DNA of 64,000 nt, from assembly GCA_903832625.1 (NCBI GenBank), contig CAILCI010000060.1:1-64000 (forward strand), read 5' to 3'. The notes beneath the pieces were generated by a model that ran no database searches, was not told the DNA's origin, and saw nothing but the letters and a program-made list of their open reading frames with translations. The DNA comes from an uncultured Burkholderiales bacterium (lineage in GTDB: Bacteria > Pseudomonadota > Gammaproteobacteria > Burkholderiales > Burkholderiaceae_C). Of the stretch, positions 19,888 through 31,170 are shown piece after piece (within the stretch, counting starts at the first letter, position 1; each line of letters opens with the position of its first letter). A program made the translations under genes and the position numbers.

Positions 19888-21809
19888 CCCCCGAGTTAGG
19901 ACATTTCGCGCTGATCTTGGCGGTCTGGGTTGCTTTGGTGCAAGGTGTGGCACCTTTGTGCGGCACCTTGATCAAGCAACGTCAATGGCAAATTGCCTTG
20001 CAGAGCTTGGCACGGCCTTGCGCGGTGCTGCTGTTTGTGTTGGTTGCGATTGCTTTTGCGGCCTTGGCGGCTTCGTTTTTGAACAATGATTTTTCGGTGC
20101 TCTATGTGACCGAACATTCCAACTCATTGCTGCCCAAACCCTACCAGTTTGCGGCCGTGTGGGGCGGACATGAAGGGTCCTTGTTGCTGTGGGTGTTGTT
20201 GCTCACCACTTGGTCGTTGGCGGTGGCTTTGTTCTCGCGCAGTTTGCCGCTGGACATGGTGGCGCGTGTTCTGAGCGTGTTGGGCTTGATTGCGGTTGGC
20301 TTTTTGCTCTTTATTTTGAGCACTTCCAACCCGTTTACCCGCTTGTTGCCTGCGGCTTTAGACGGACATGACTTGAATCCGTTGCTGCAAGACCCGGGTC
20401 TCGTAATTCATCCGCCCATGCTCTACATGGGCTATGTGGGCATGTCGGTGGCCTTTGCGTTTGCGGTGGCGGCTTTGCTCAGCGGTCGCTTAGATGCGGC
20501 TTGGGCGCGTTGGTCGCGGCCTTGGACGGTGGTGGCATGGACGTTCTTGAGCTTTGGCATTGGCTTGGGTTCTTGGTGGGCGTATTACGAACTGGGCTGG
20601 GGCGGTTGGTGGTTTTGGGACCCGGTGGAAAACGCCTCACTCATGCCTTGGTTGGTTGCCACGGCCTTGATTCACTCGCTCATGGTGACTGAAAAGCGCG
20701 GCAGCTTTAAGGCTTGGACGGTGTTGCTGGCGATCGCTGCTTTTTCGCTCTCGCTGCTGGGAACGTTTTTGGTTCGCTCGGGCGTGCTGACATCGGTTCA
20801 TGCGTTTGCATCTGACCCCAAACGCGGCGTGTTTGTGCTGATCTTTTTGGCTGTGGTGGTGGGCTCGTCTTTGACCTTGTTTGCTTGGCGCGCACCGCGT
20901 GTCACCCTCGGCGGACGTGTGGGTCTGCTGTCGCGTGAATCGTTTTTGTTGGCCAACAGCGTGTTGTTGGTGGTGGCGACGGCGGCGGTGTTGTTGGGCA
21001 CGATTTATCCGCTCATCATTGACGCTTTGAACCTGGGCAAGCTCTCGGTGGGGCCACCCTATTTCAATGCCGTGTTTGCGCCGCTGATGGTGCCGGTTTT
21101 GTTTTTGATGATCCCTGGCAGCGTGGCGCGTTGGCGCGAGGCGCAATTCAAAGAACTTTGGGCAGAGTTACGGTGGACCTTTGCTGCTGCTTTGGTGTTG
21201 GCGTTGGCCGTGCCGCTGGCTTTAGGTGCATGGTCTTTGGGTACGTCGCTGGGTGTGTTTTTGGGCGCTTGGGTGGGCGTGGGTACGCTGAAAGACGTGG
21301 TGCAACGTCTTCGCAAACCAGGGCGCATTGGTTTGTCCTTCTGGGGGCAACATGCGGCGCACTTTGGTATGGCTGTGTTGGTGCTGGGTGTGACGGGCGT
21401 GAAGTCTTATGAAGTCGAGCGCGATGTGCGCATGTCGGTCGGCGATGTGGTGACGATTGCGCCCTACACCTTCCGCTTGATGTCGTTGCGCGAAGTGCCT
21501 GGCCCCAACTACAAAGCGGTTCAAGCGCAGGTGCAGGTCGAACGCAATGGCCAAGCCTTTGAAGTGCTCAAGCCTGAGAAGCGCCGCTACTTGTCTTCAC
21601 CCATGCCCATGACCGAGGCAGCCATCGATTCCGGATTTGCGCGCGATTTGTATGTGTCTTTGGGTGATGCGCTCAACGATGAGCGCACCGAGTGGAGTAT
21701 GCGCATCTACTACAAACCGTTTGTGCCTTGGCTGTGGGCGGGCGTGTTGTTGATGGTGCTCGGCGGTGTTTTGGCAGCGCTGGATCGGCGTTATCGCAAG
21801 GTGGCCTGA
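19884..21809 (+). CDS. ccmF: Heme lyase subunit CcmF
   Basis: '[15 protein letters not shown]', '[27 protein letters not shown]'. Confidence 0.95.
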   Translation: MTPELGHFALILAVWVALVQGVAPLCGTLIKQRQWQIALQSLARPCAVLLFVLVAIAFAALAASFLNNDFSVLYVTEHSNSLLPKPYQFAAVWGGHEGSLLLWVLLLTTWSLAVALFSRSLPLDMVARVLSVLGLIAVGFLLFILSTSNPFTRLLPAALDGHDLNPLLQDPGLVIHPPMLYMGYVGMSVAFAFAVAALLSGRLDAAWARWSRPWTVVAWTFLSFGIGLGSWWAYYELGWGGWWFWDPVENASLMPWLVATALIHSLMVTEKRGSFKAWTVLLAIAAFSLSLLGTFLVRSGVLTSVHAFASDPKRGVFVLIFLAVVVGSSLTLFAWRAPRVTLGGRVGLLSRESFLLANSVLLVVATAAVLLGTIYPLIIDALNLGKLSVGPPYFNAVFAPLMVPVLFLMIPGSVARWREAQFKELWAELRWTFAAALVLALAVPLALGAWSLGTSLGVFLGAWVGVGTLKDVVQRLRKPGRIGLSFWGQHAAHFGMAVLVLGVTGVKSYEVERDVRMSVGDVVTIAPYTFRLMSLREVPGPNYKAVQAQVQVERNGQAFEVLKPEKRRYLSSPMPMTEAAIDSGFARDLYVSLGDALNDERTEWSMRIYYKPFVPWLWAGVLLMVLGGVLAALDRRYRKVA

Positions 21810-21811
21810 GC

Positions 21812-22390
21812 ATGAAAAAATTCTTGATTCCGCTGTTTTTGTTTTTAGGTTTGGTGGTGTTTTTGGCTGTGGGCTTAAAGCGCGATCCGCGTGAAATCCC
21901 GTCACCCTTGATCGACAAACCCGCGCCCACCTTCAGTTTGCCCACGTTGGTGGGAGACGCGGCTTTCTCGCCCACGCAGATGGAGGGCCAAGTGTGGATG
22001 CTCAATGTGTGGGCAACTTGGTGCGTGGCTTGCCGCGAAGAACATCCCGTGTTGGTGGCTTTTGCACGCAAATACCAAGTGCCCATCGTGGGCTTGAGTT
22101 ACAAAGAAATTCAGCCGCAAGAGCCTGAGTTCAAGTTGCCTGCAGCGCAAAAACTAGCGCTTGCGCGAGAACGCAGCTTGGTGTGGCTCAAGCGCCACGG
22201 CGACCCGTACATCAACTCCGTCATGGACATGGATGGCCGCGTGGGCATTCAGTACGGCGTGTATGGAGTGCCTGAAACCTATGTGATCGACAAAGAGGGC
22301 GTCATCCGCTTCAAGCATGTGGGTGCGGTCACGCCTGCGCTGCTGGCCAATACTTTGCTGCCGATGATTGAAAAGCTCAACTCGCTATGA
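21812..22390 (+). CDS. ccmG: Thiol:disulfide interchange protein CcmG/DsbE
   Basis: Thioredoxin fold 'VWMLNVWATWCVACREEHPVL'; ATG 21812. Confidence 0.93.
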   Translation: MKKFLIPLFLFLGLVVFLAVGLKRDPREIPSPLIDKPAPTFSLPTLVGDAAFSPTQMEGQVWMLNVWATWCVACREEHPVLVAFARKYQVPIVGLSYKEIQPQEPEFKLPAAQKLALARERSLVWLKRHGDPYINSVMDMDGRVGIQYGVYGVPETYVIDKEGVIRFKHVGAVTPALLANTLLPMIEKLNSL

Positions 22391-22884
22391 AATCTTTATT
22401 TTTGTTCTTTGTGTTTGTTCTGAGCGGCGCGTGTGCATTGGCGCAGCCTAGCACGGCCACTACATCCTCCAACAGCTCAGCCTCCAGTAGCCGTGAAGCT
22501 GCCCCGTTGGCGCAAGATGTTGCGCTGGAAGCTCGACTGGTGGCGCTGTCTCAAGAGCTGCGCTGCTTGGTGTGCCAAAACGAGTCCTTGGCGTCTTCAC
22601 AGGCCGAGTTGGCCGATGACTTGCGGCGCGAGGTGCGCGATTTGCTACGCCAAGGCAAGACAGACCAAGAAATCAAAGACTTTTTGGTCGCCAGCTATGG
22701 CGACTTTGTGCTCTACCGCCCCAGCGTGAAACCACTGACCTGGGTGCTGTGGTTTGGCCCCTTTGTGTTGGTCTTGTTGGCGCTGGTCATGTTGGCACGC
22801 TACATTCGCCAGCGCCGTGCACAAGATGTCAGCGAATTGAGCGATGCGCAACGCGAACAAGCGCAAACGCTGTTGAAAGGTTGA
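22387..22884 (+). CDS. ccmH: Cytochrome c-type biogenesis protein CcmH (CcmL)
   Basis: 'LRCLVCQNESLASSQAELADDLRREVRDLL'. Confidence 0.94.
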   Translation: MKSLFLFFVFVLSGACALAQPSTATTSSNSSASSSREAAPLAQDVALEARLVALSQELRCLVCQNESLASSQAELADDLRREVRDLLRQGKTDQEIKDFLVASYGDFVLYRPSVKPLTWVLWFGPFVLVLLALVMLARYIRQRRAQDVSELSDAQREQAQTLLKG

Positions 22885-22885
22885 T

Positions 22886-24202
22886 GTGACGCCTGCTTCT
22901 GTTTTCTTGCTTTCAGCCTTGGTTTTGTTGGTCTTGGTGGTGGCTGTTTTATCGCGCACCCTTTGGCGTGCTTGGCAGCGTGCGGCCTTGGATACGCCGC
23001 AGGTCGATGTTGTACAAGCCAATACCCAGGTTTTTCGTGATCAATTGGCCGAGTTAGAGCGCGATCACCGTTTGGGACAACTGAGCGATGCTGAGTTTGG
23101 TTTTGCCAAAGATGAGATTGCTCGCCGTGTGCTGGAAGATGTGGCGGGGGAATCGGCGCTGGTTCCGAGCGCTGCGTCCACTGAGGTGTCCACGCCATCG
23201 CCACTATCCGCATCAGCCGTTCCTCCCGCTAAGCGCTGGCTTTGGACCTTGTTGGTGTCCATCGCCATCGTGATTCCTGCCGGCTCCATCACGCTCTATA
23301 GCCTGTGGGGACAGCCCGAAGCACTCGACCCCTTGGCGCTCAAGCAAGGCGTTGACGAAGATGCACAAGTCACGCCCGAAAAGTTGTCTGAAATGGCCAC
23401 CGCCATTACCAAGCGCTTGCAAGACGAGCCCAACAGCGTTGAGGGTTGGCTCATGCTCGGGCGCGTGCAGCGTGCCCTACAGCATTTTGACGAAGCCGAT
23501 ACAGCCCTCAAACACGCCTTGGATTTGAGCCAAGATCCCAATATTTCGATTGAACGCGCAGAAGTTTTGGCTCAAAAAGCACAGGGCAGTTTTGCCGGCG
23601 AGCCTTGGGCCATCATTCAGCGCGTCCTCGACGCCGATCCCAATCACCTCAATGCTTTGTTGTTGGCAGGCAGTGCATCGTTTTCTGAACTCAACTATCG
23701 CTCCGCTTTGCGTTTTTGGGAGCGCGCGCGAGAGAGCGTCTCGCCCGACGCCAGCGATGCCATGGAGCTCGACCGCGCCATTGCCCAAGCCCGCGACAAA
23801 TTGGGCCTGCCCGCCAGCCCACCGCGCGCACAAGCCGATGCACACGCCAGCACGCCGGAGTACAGCATCAGCGGGCGGGTGAGCTTGGTGAGTGAATTGG
23901 CGGCGCAGGTCTCGCCCAAAGACACGGTGTTCATCTACGCAACAGCGGTGAGCGGCTCACGCATGCCGCTTGCCATCATCAAGACCACGGTGGCGCAGCT
24001 GCCGTTTGATTTTGTACTCGACGACAGCTCGGCCATGAACCCCAGCGCCAAACTCTCGGGAGCCAGCGAGGTGTCAGTGCAGGTGCGCATCTCCAAAACA
24101 GGCCAAGCCATGCCCCAGCCTGGCGACTTGGGTGTGATGCTGACGCCCGTCAAACTGGGCAGTCATGGTCTGAATTTGATGGTGCGCGAGGCCCTGCGCT
24201 GA
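22886..24202 (+). CDS. ccmI: Cytochrome c-type biogenesis protein CcmI
   Basis: N-terminal TM, 'RDQLAELERDHRLGQLSDAEF', TPR region; end of ccm operon. Confidence 0.88.
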   Translation: MTPASVFLLSALVLLVLVVAVLSRTLWRAWQRAALDTPQVDVVQANTQVFRDQLAELERDHRLGQLSDAEFGFAKDEIARRVLEDVAGESALVPSAASTEVSTPSPLSASAVPPAKRWLWTLLVSIAIVIPAGSITLYSLWGQPEALDPLALKQGVDEDAQVTPEKLSEMATAITKRLQDEPNSVEGWLMLGRVQRALQHFDEADTALKHALDLSQDPNISIERAEVLAQKAQGSFAGEPWAIIQRVLDADPNHLNALLLAGSASFSELNYRSALRFWERARESVSPDASDAMELDRAIAQARDKLGLPASPPRAQADAHASTPEYSISGRVSLVSELAAQVSPKDTVFIYATAVSGSRMPLAIIKTTVAQLPFDFVLDDSSAMNPSAKLSGASEVSVQVRISKTGQAMPQPGDLGVMLTPVKLGSHGLNLMVREALR

Positions 24203-24253
24203 AGCCTTGCACCATGGGCCTTTCAATCGAAAACGCCACATTGTTTGCTCATG

Positions 24254-24281
24254 AAAAAACCCGCCGTTGGGCGGGTTTTTT
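24254..24281 (+). terminator. Rho-independent terminator after ccmI (convergent gene follows)
   Basis: aaaaacccgcc-gttg-ggcgggtttttt hairpin with T tract. Confidence 0.85.
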
Positions 24282-24311
24282 GTGGTGCGTTAGTGCTTGA
24301 TTGACCAGCGC

Positions 24312-24905
24312 TTAGAGCAAGCCATTCATGCGTGCAAAGTGCAGTGTTTGGGTGCGGCTCTTGACGTTGAGACGACGGAACAAACGCCACAAGTGAACTT
24401 TCACGGTGTGTTCGCTGATTTCCAATTCGGCCGCAATGTCACGGTTGCTCAAACCACGGTCGAGCATGATGATGAGTTGCTTTTGGCGTTTTGACAGTTT
24501 GGTGTCACCGGCCACAACCACTTCGTCATCGCCGTTGCTGTCGGCTGCGAACAGGCCTTGGATGGCCGCTGAAATCTCATTGGCAGGCATTGATTTTTCA
24601 ATGTAGAGGTCTGCTCCGGCTTCGATGCAGGTCTCTTCTGCCTCGCCGGCAGGCATGGATGAGATCACCACAAGAGGTACTTCGGTGTACATCTTTTTGA
24701 CTTCACTCACTGCCGTTGTGCCTTTGACACCGGGGAGCAACAAATCAAGGATGAACAGCTCAGGTTCTCCGTTTTTAATGATTGCGGCTTGCAATTCGCT
24801 GAATTTTTCAAGCTCCACGACTTTTGCCGAAGGGCGGATGCGACGCAACAGCATAGCAATGGCTTGGCGAACGAGCGGGTGATCGTCGATGATGTAAAGA
24901 CTCAT
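24312..24905 (-). CDS. NarL/FixJ-type (LuxR HTH) response regulator
   Basis: REC motif 'LYIIDDHPLVRQAIAMLL', 'LFILDLLLPG'; HTH 'LSKRQKQLIIMLDRGLSNRDIAAELEISEHTVKVHLWRLFRRLNVKSRTQ'. Confidence 0.9.
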   Translation of the reverse strand: MSLYIIDDHPLVRQAIAMLLRRIRPSAKVVELEKFSELQAAIIKNGEPELFILDLLLPGVKGTTAVSEVKKMYTEVPLVVISSMPAGEAEETCIEAGADLYIEKSMPANEISAAIQGLFAADSNGDDEVVVAGDTKLSKRQKQLIIMLDRGLSNRDIAAELEISEHTVKVHLWRLFRRLNVKSRTQTLHFARMNGLL

Positions 24906-24927
24906 TAATTCTTCTCCGGTATCAATT

Positions 24928-26124
24928 TTAGTAGTTTAGCCCAATTGCCTGACGAACTTCGTGCATTGTTTGACGAGCCGTTTGTCGAGCCTTGTCCGTT
25001 CCGGCGTCAACGATATCACGAATGATGCGTGGGTTATCTATATACGGGGCTGCGCGCTCAAGCATCGGTTGCTGTTCGCGCAACACCGCATCGATGATGG
25101 GTTGCTTGCATTCCAAGCAACCTATTCCAGCGCTGGTACAGCCCTGATTGACCCACTGGCGGGTGTTTTCGTCACTGTAGACAAGGTGAAACTGCCAAAC
25201 AGGGCACTTATCAGGGTGACCAGGATCGGTGCGTTTGATGCGCGCTGGATCGGTGGGCATACGTTTTATTTTTAATTCAATACTTGCCCTATCTTCACGA
25301 ATTGCAATGGAATTGTTGTAACTTTTACTCATTTTTGCGCCGTCTAAGCCTGGTAAACGACTCGCTTCTGTGAGTAAAGCGTGGGGTTCTTGCAACACTG
25401 TTTTGCCTGTTCCCTTGAAATAGCCTTCTAAACGCTCACGGTCGGTGGCGTCGAGTTCGGGTGCGCTGGCAATGAATCCCATCGCACCTTCCAAAGCTTG
25501 GGTATTGCCGGTTTCTTGGTATGTTTTACGAGATTTTTCAAATCGTTTAATGTTGTCTTTTTGCAACTTATTGAGGCTGATTTGTAACTTTTCTTGCGCA
25601 TGGGTTTCACGACCATACAAGTGATTGAAGCGTCGGGCGGCTTCACGCGTGAGCTCGACATGGCTGGCTTGGTCTTCGCCTACAGGCACATATTTGGCTT
25701 TGTAGATCAAAATGTCTGCCGCTTGCAGCAGCGGGTAGCCCAAAAAGCCGTAGGTAGACAAATCTTTGTCTTTGAGCTTTTCTTGTTGATCTTTGTAGGT
25801 CGGCACGCGCTCCAGCCATCCCAGCGGTGTTCCCATGGCCAACAGCGTGAACAACTCGGCGTGCTCAGGAATGCGGCTTTGCAGAAAAATCGTGCATTGG
25901 TTAGGGTCAAGACCAGCGGCAAGCCAATCGATCACCATTTCATAGACATTTTTTTCTATGACTTCACGATTCTCATAATGCGTAGTGAGCGCATGCCAAT
26001 CGGCAACGAAGTAATAGCAATCCATGGTGGACTGCAATCGCACCCAGTTTTTCAAAGCGCCGTGGTAGTGGCCGAGGTGCAAAGCGCCCGTGGGGCGCAT
26101 GCCAGAGAGAACGCGTTCTTTCAT
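24928..26124 (-). CDS. trpS: Tryptophanyl-tRNA synthetase
   Basis: 'RVLSGMRPTGALHLGHYHGAL' HIGH motif, 'GAKMSKSYNN' KMSKS; start taken at MKERV. Confidence 0.94.
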   Translation of the reverse strand: MKERVLSGMRPTGALHLGHYHGALKNWVRLQSTMDCYYFVADWHALTTHYENREVIEKNVYEMVIDWLAAGLDPNQCTIFLQSRIPEHAELFTLLAMGTPLGWLERVPTYKDQQEKLKDKDLSTYGFLGYPLLQAADILIYKAKYVPVGEDQASHVELTREAARRFNHLYGRETHAQEKLQISLNKLQKDNIKRFEKSRKTYQETGNTQALEGAMGFIASAPELDATDRERLEGYFKGTGKTVLQEPHALLTEASRLPGLDGAKMSKSYNNSIAIREDRASIELKIKRMPTDPARIKRTDPGHPDKCPVWQFHLVYSDENTRQWVNQGCTSAGIGCLECKQPIIDAVLREQQPMLERAAPYIDNPRIIRDIVDAGTDKARQTARQTMHEVRQAIGLNY

Positions 26125-26125
26125 A

Positions 26126-26797
26126 TTATTTCGGTAATAAAAATTCAAATGGACTCAACAACAGGTTGAGTAACTCAAAAGTCACGCCCATCAGTGGCGT
26201 CATCCAAAACGCATTGATGACGTTCAAGACCACCAAAGCCATGACGATGTAAAAGCCCCAAGGCTCAATTCTGGCAAAGCTGAGCGCTTGCTTCATGGGC
26301 AACAAGCCGACCAAAATTCTTCCGCCATCGAGCGGCGGAATTGGAAATAGATTGAACGCAAACATAATGGCATTGACTTTGATACCTGCCTTGCATACTT
26401 CGATGAAGAATTTTTCGTCGAAGTTCAATCCGAGCAACACATATAAGGCCAAGCCCCACAAAAAGGCTTGTACAAAGTTGGAGGCCGGCCCAGCCAAAGC
26501 CACCCACACCATGTCGCGTTTAGGATGCCTGAGATTGCCAAATCGCACGGGAACTGGCTTGGCGTAGCCAAACAAAAAATTGCCGCCAGTGGCCAAAAAC
26601 AAGGCAATGGGCATGACCATCGTGCCCATGAGATCGATGTGCGACATCGGATTCAAGGACACGCGCCCCATCATCCACGCCGTGTTGTCACCCAAACGGT
26701 AGGCGGCAATCCCATGCGCGGCCTCATGCAAGGTGATCGCAAAAATCGCGGGAATCGCGTAAATCGAGATGGTTTGGATGAGGTCAGGGAAATTCAC
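26126..26797 (-). CDS. Site-2-protease-like M50 family membrane metalloprotease
   Basis: 'ITLHEAAHGIAAYRLGD' (HExxH), 'FNLFPIPPLDGGRIL'. Confidence 0.9.
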   Translation of the reverse strand: MNFPDLIQTISIYAIPAIFAITLHEAAHGIAAYRLGDNTAWMMGRVSLNPMSHIDLMGTMVMPIALFLATGGNFLFGYAKPVPVRFGNLRHPKRDMVWVALAGPASNFVQAFLWGLALYVLLGLNFDEKFFIEVCKAGIKVNAIMFAFNLFPIPPLDGGRILVGLLPMKQALSFARIEPWGFYIVMALVVLNVINAFWMTPLMGVTFELLNLLLSPFEFLLPK

Positions 26798-26829
26798 GGC
26801 TCGATTGTCTCATTGGGTGGGGCTGTGCT

Positions 26830-27465
26830 TCAAAGCCCTAAAACTTGCAAATCGCCACGGCCTTGGCGAATCAACTCTGGGTCGCCGCCTGCGCCCATGG
26901 GCGTCAAGTCCACCACGGTGGTGGGCTCAAGCGGGCAGGCGCCTGCATCGATGATGACGGCCAAGTCGTGCTCGAAGCGCTCGCGAATTTCTTCGGCGTC
27001 GTTCATGGGGTCGGTTTCATCTGGCGCAATGAGGGTGGTGGCCAGCAGCGGCGCACCATGCAAGGCCAATAAATCCAACAGCGTGCGGTGGTCTGGCACG
27101 CGCAGACCAATGGTTTTGCGCTGCGGATGGCTCACACGGCGCGGCACCTCTTTGGTCGCTTCCAAAATAAAGGTGTACGCGCCCGGCGTTACGGCTTTGA
27201 GCAAACGGTATTGACGGTTGTCTACCCGCGCGTAGTTGGCCAATTCAGACAAATCGCGGCACAACAGCGTCAGGTGGTGTTTCTCATCGACTTGCCGAAT
27301 GCGGCGCATTTTTTCAACCGCGAGTTTGTCGTCTAAGTGGCACACCAGCGCATAGCTAGAGTCGGTGGGCACAGCGGCCACGCCGCCTTGGGACAACAAA
27401 TTGACGGCTTGTTTGAGCAAACGCGCTTGGGGGTTGTCGGGGTGAACTTGGAGGAACTGCGCCAT
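26830..27465 (-). CDS. L-threonylcarbamoyladenylate synthase-like protein (YciO/TsaC/Sua5 family)
   Basis: 'GGVAAVPTDSSYALVCHL', 'KRKTIGLRVPDH'-like region; next to a PHP gene. Confidence 0.88.
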   Translation of the reverse strand: MAQFLQVHPDNPQARLLKQAVNLLSQGGVAAVPTDSSYALVCHLDDKLAVEKMRRIRQVDEKHHLTLLCRDLSELANYARVDNRQYRLLKAVTPGAYTFILEATKEVPRRVSHPQRKTIGLRVPDHRTLLDLLALHGAPLLATTLIAPDETDPMNDAEEIRERFEHDLAVIIDAGACPLEPTTVVDLTPMGAGGDPELIRQGRGDLQVLGL

Positions 27466-27466
27466 G

Positions 27467-28324
27467 TCACTGAATGCGCTCGGCCAGCAAATCCCACACG
27501 GGTGTGAGTTGACCGGGCAGCCAAGGCAGCGCGCCTAAGTCGATGCGGCTTTCGTCTGGGCTGTGAAAGTCGCTGCCACGTGATGCGGCGAGATCAAATT
27601 CTTGCGCCATGTCGGCGTATTTCACGTATTCGTCGGGTGTGTGTGAGCCTGTGACCACCTCAACCGCGCGGCCACCGTGAGCTTTGAATTCGGTAAAGAG
27701 CGCATATTCCTCGTTGGCTGTGAAACCATAACGTCCCGGGTGTGCAATGACTGCCACGCCATGTGCGTTGACGATCCAGCCGACAGCGTCTTTGAGGCTG
27801 GCCCAGCGGTGCGGCACAAAGCCGGGCTTGCCTTCGGTGAGGTAGCGTCGAAACACCTCGGAAGTATCTTGGCACACGCCTGTTTCGACCAAAAAGCGTG
27901 CAAAGTGGGTACGAGAAATGAGCTCTGGGTTGCCCGCGTATTTGAGAGCGCCTTGGTAGGCATCACGAATGCCGACTTTGGCCAGGCCGTCTGACATTTC
28001 TTGCGCTCGCTCGCTGCGACCCCCGCGAGTGCTACGCAGGCCTTGCACCATGTCGGTGTTGTCAGCATCAAAACCCAAGCCCACGATGTGCACGGTTTTG
28101 CCTGCAAAGGTGATGGAAATTTCGGTGCCTGTGAGGTAGGGAAGTTGACACGCTTTGGCTGCGGCCATGGCGCGGTGTTGCCCGCCAATTTCATCGTGAT
28201 CGGTCAATGCCCAGAGTTCAACACCGTTGGCTTTGGCACGCGCTGCCAAGACTTCGGGTGTGAGCGTGCCATCCGAGATGACGGAGTGGCAATGCAAATC
28301 GGCGTTGAGGATGTTTGTACTCAC
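27467..28324 (-). CDS. PHP-domain phosphoesterase (TrpH/RNase AM-like)
   Basis: 'DLHCHSVISDGTLTP', 'ALTDHDEIGG', 'GSDFHSPDE'; GTG start at 28324 preferred. Confidence 0.9.
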   Translation of the reverse strand: MSTNILNADLHCHSVISDGTLTPEVLAARAKANGVELWALTDHDEIGGQHRAMAAAKACQLPYLTGTEISITFAGKTVHIVGLGFDADNTDMVQGLRSTRGGRSERAQEMSDGLAKVGIRDAYQGALKYAGNPELISRTHFARFLVETGVCQDTSEVFRRYLTEGKPGFVPHRWASLKDAVGWIVNAHGVAVIAHPGRYGFTANEEYALFTEFKAHGGRAVEVVTGSHTPDEYVKYADMAQEFDLAASRGSDFHSPDESRIDLGALPWLPGQLTPVWDLLAERIQ

Positions 28325-28328
28325 GCGC

Positions 28329-29174
28329 TTATTGTAGGCGGGGCAGGGCGGCGCGGGCATTCGCCGTGGTGACAGCGGCCAGTTCTTCTAAGCTGATGCT
28401 GCGCAGATCGGCCAAGACCTGCGCAATGCGGGGCAACTCTGCGGGACTGTTGCGACCTTGCGGCGTGCCTGCGGCGCGTTGCTCGGCAGTGGTGTAGAGC
28501 CAATGTGGCGGGATGTCAGGCGCGTCGGTCTCCAGCACCAAGGCTGAAATTGGCAACTCGGCTGCCAAGCGGCGCAATTGCAAGGCGCGATCAAAGGTGA
28601 GCGCGCCGCCAAAGCCCAGCTTAAAGCCTAGGTCTATGAAGTTGTGCGCTTGTTGCAAGCTGCCGTTGAAGGCATGGGCGATGCCGCCCCCAACTTGAAT
28701 TTGCCGCAGTTCTTTGAGCAACGCATCAGCGCTTCGGCGTACATGGAGAATGACTGGCAGGCCATGTCGTTTGGCAATTTTGAGTTGTTCGCGGTAGAAA
28801 TAGCGCTGGCGTTCAAACGCCTCGGTTGTGTTGAGTTCGGGGACAAAACCGTCTAAGCCGATTTCGCCCACGGCCACGAGTTTTGGGTCGTCCAAGTGCG
28901 TTGTCAGCTGTTCGTCCAGGGTTTGTAAATCTTCGGTTTTGGCGCGTGGCGTGTAGAGCGGGTGAATGCCAAGGGCGTACGCACCAGAATGCGGTTGTGA
29001 GTCGGCATCAGAACACGCATGTGCCAACTCCCGCACAGCTTGAAAATTAGCCACCTCAACCGCTGGAATCACGCATTGCGCCACGCCGCGTTGACGTGCT
29101 TGGACGCGAGCTTGCAAACGGTCGGCGTCAAACTCTGCGGCGTCTAAGTGGCAATGGGTGTCAATCCAGTGCAT
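28329..29174 (-). CDS. TatD-family hydrolase
   Basis: 'WIDTHCHLDAAEFDADR', 'VAVGEIGLDGF', 'LVLETDAPDIPP'. Confidence 0.93.
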   Translation of the reverse strand: MHWIDTHCHLDAAEFDADRLQARVQARQRGVAQCVIPAVEVANFQAVRELAHACSDADSQPHSGAYALGIHPLYTPRAKTEDLQTLDEQLTTHLDDPKLVAVGEIGLDGFVPELNTTEAFERQRYFYREQLKIAKRHGLPVILHVRRSADALLKELRQIQVGGGIAHAFNGSLQQAHNFIDLGFKLGFGGALTFDRALQLRRLAAELPISALVLETDAPDIPPHWLYTTAEQRAAGTPQGRNSPAELPRIAQVLADLRSISLEELAAVTTANARAALPRLQ

Positions 29175-29183
29175 AAAAACCGA

Positions 29184-29876
29184 TCAAAGTTTGCCTTGCA
29201 CCAATTGCAGTTGCCGGTCGCAGCGTGCGGCCAGACGCATGTCATGCGTGACCACGACAAACGCCGTGCCTTGTTCGCGGGCGAGTTGGAGCATCAAATC
29301 AAACACTTGGGTGGCTGTGCTGCTGTCCAAATTGCCTGTGGGCTCGTCGGCCAAGACGCAAGCTGGATGCGTGACCAAAGCCCGTGCAATGGCGACGCGC
29401 TGGCGCTCACCGCCAGACAGCTCGGCGGGACGGTGGTTCACCCTCGCGCCCAATCCCACGGCGTGCAGCATGGCTTGCGCTTGGGCTGCGGCCTCGTGGC
29501 GCGAATTACGCCGAATCCACAGCGGCATGGCCACGTTGTCTAGTGCGGTGAACTCAGGCAGCAAGTGGTGAAATTGGTAAACAAAGCCCAAATGTTGGTT
29601 GCGCAAATCGCCCATTTGCTGTGCATTCAAGCCCGCCAGCGCTTGCCCCATCAGGGTGACTGTGCCGCGCGTCGGGCTGTCCAAGCCACCCAGCAAATGC
29701 AGCAGCGTGCTTTTGCCCGAGCCAGAAGCGCCCACTACGGCCAGCGTTTCGCCGCGTTGAATTTGCAGATTGACGTCTTGCAGCACCGTCACGTCCAAGC
29801 TGCCTTCGGTGAAGCGACGCTCCAAACCTTGCGCCAGCAAGACGGGTTGAAGGGTTGAGGTATCACTCATAGCGCA
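29184..29876 (-). CDS. lolD: Lipoprotein-releasing ABC transporter ATP-binding protein LolD (start approximate)
   Basis: '[31 protein letters not shown]', '[15 protein letters not shown]'; adjacent lolC/E. Confidence 0.92.
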   Translation of the reverse strand, partial: CAMSDTSTLQPVLLAQGLERRFTEGSLDVTVLQDVNLQIQRGETLAVVGASGSGKSTLLHLLGGLDSPTRGTVTLMGQALAGLNAQQMGDLRNQHLGFVYQFHHLLPEFTALDNVAMPLWIRRNSRHEAAAQAQAMLHAVGLGARVNHRPAELSGGERQRVAIARALVTHPACVLADEPTGNLDSSTATQVFDLMLQLAREQGTAFVVVTHDMRLAARCDRQLQLVQGKL

Positions 29877-31131
29877 GCGCCTGTGCAGGTTGAACACGGC
29901 TGGCGCGCCAGCTGGGATAGAGCGTGGCCACAAAGGCCATGGCCAATGAAATCAAAGCAATTGGCCAAATATCGCCCGATTGCGGATCGCTGGGCATGCG
30001 GTTGATGAGGTAGATGTCGCGCGGCAAAAAGCTGGTGTTCAAAGCATGTTCAATCGCGGGCACGATCACATCAATGTTTAAGGCAACACCTAAACCCAGT
30101 GCCAACCCGAGCAAAGTGCCCAGCACACCAACGGTCGCGCCTTGCACCACAAAAATTGCCATGATGCTTTTGGGGCTGGCGCCCAAGGTGCGCAAAATCG
30201 CGATGTCGGCGCGTTTGTCGGTCACAGTCATCACCAAAGTGGTCACCAAGTTGAAGGCGGCGACCGCCACGATCAAGGTCAGAATGATGAACATCATGCG
30301 TTTTTCAACTTGCACGGCGGCAAACCAACTGCGGTTTTGCCGGGTCCAATCGCGTACCACCACGTCTGAGCCGAGTTGCGTGGCCAGCTCATAAGCGACC
30401 CAGCGTGCGTCTTGTGGGTTGTTGATTTTTAAACGCAAGCCGCTGGGCGATTCGAGCCTGAAAATGCGCTGCGCGTCTTGCACGTGCATGAGCGCCAAAG
30501 TGGCATCGTATTCATAATGCCCCGAGTCAAACACGCCGCTGACATGCAGTTGTTTTAAGCGCGGCAACACGCCTGCTGGCGTAACTTGTCCGCCGGGCGC
30601 GACCAGTGTGACCGAGTCTCCCGCTTTTACGCCCAAGATGGATGCCAATTCCGCACCCAAAATGACATTGAAACTGTCGGGCTGCAAGGTGTGCAGCGTT
30701 TCGGAAGGAATCTGCTGCATGAAGTCAGCCACCAAGACTTCGCGCTGCGGGTCGATGCCGCGCACTTGTGCGCCGCGCATGTCTTCGCCTCGAGCAATCA
30801 AGGCTTGCTGGCCGACAAAGGGGGCGGCAGCCAGCACTTGCGGGTGCTGCGCCACTTGTTGCAGCAAATGGTCCATATCTGGCAAGCCTTGGCCGTCGGC
30901 GGCAGAGAGCTCGATGTGCGAGACCACCGACAGCATGCGGTCGCGCACCTCTTTTTGAAAACCATTCATGACGCTCAAGACAATGATCAAGGCCGCCACG
31001 CCCAGCGCAATGCCCAACATAGACACGCCGGAGATAAAGGAAATAAAGCCATTGCGACCGGACGAACGCCCAGCACGGGTGTAGCGCCAGCCGATGATCA
31101 GCTCATAAGGAATTTGGAAGGGTTTTGTCAT
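29863..31131 (-). CDS. Lipoprotein-releasing permease LolC/LolE
   Basis: '[59 protein letters not shown]'; start MTKPFQIP. Confidence 0.92.
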   Translation of the reverse strand: MTKPFQIPYELIIGWRYTRAGRSSGRNGFISFISGVSMLGIALGVAALIIVLSVMNGFQKEVRDRMLSVVSHIELSAADGQGLPDMDHLLQQVAQHPQVLAAAPFVGQQALIARGEDMRGAQVRGIDPQREVLVADFMQQIPSETLHTLQPDSFNVILGAELASILGVKAGDSVTLVAPGGQVTPAGVLPRLKQLHVSGVFDSGHYEYDATLALMHVQDAQRIFRLESPSGLRLKINNPQDARWVAYELATQLGSDVVVRDWTRQNRSWFAAVQVEKRMMFIILTLIVAVAAFNLVTTLVMTVTDKRADIAILRTLGASPKSIMAIFVVQGATVGVLGTLLGLALGLGVALNIDVIVPAIEHALNTSFLPRDIYLINRMPSDPQSGDIWPIALISLAMAFVATLYPSWRASRVQPAQALRYE

Positions 31132-31170
31132 AGCTCTGAGCGCAATTGTGTCATCACGGACAATGAGGCC

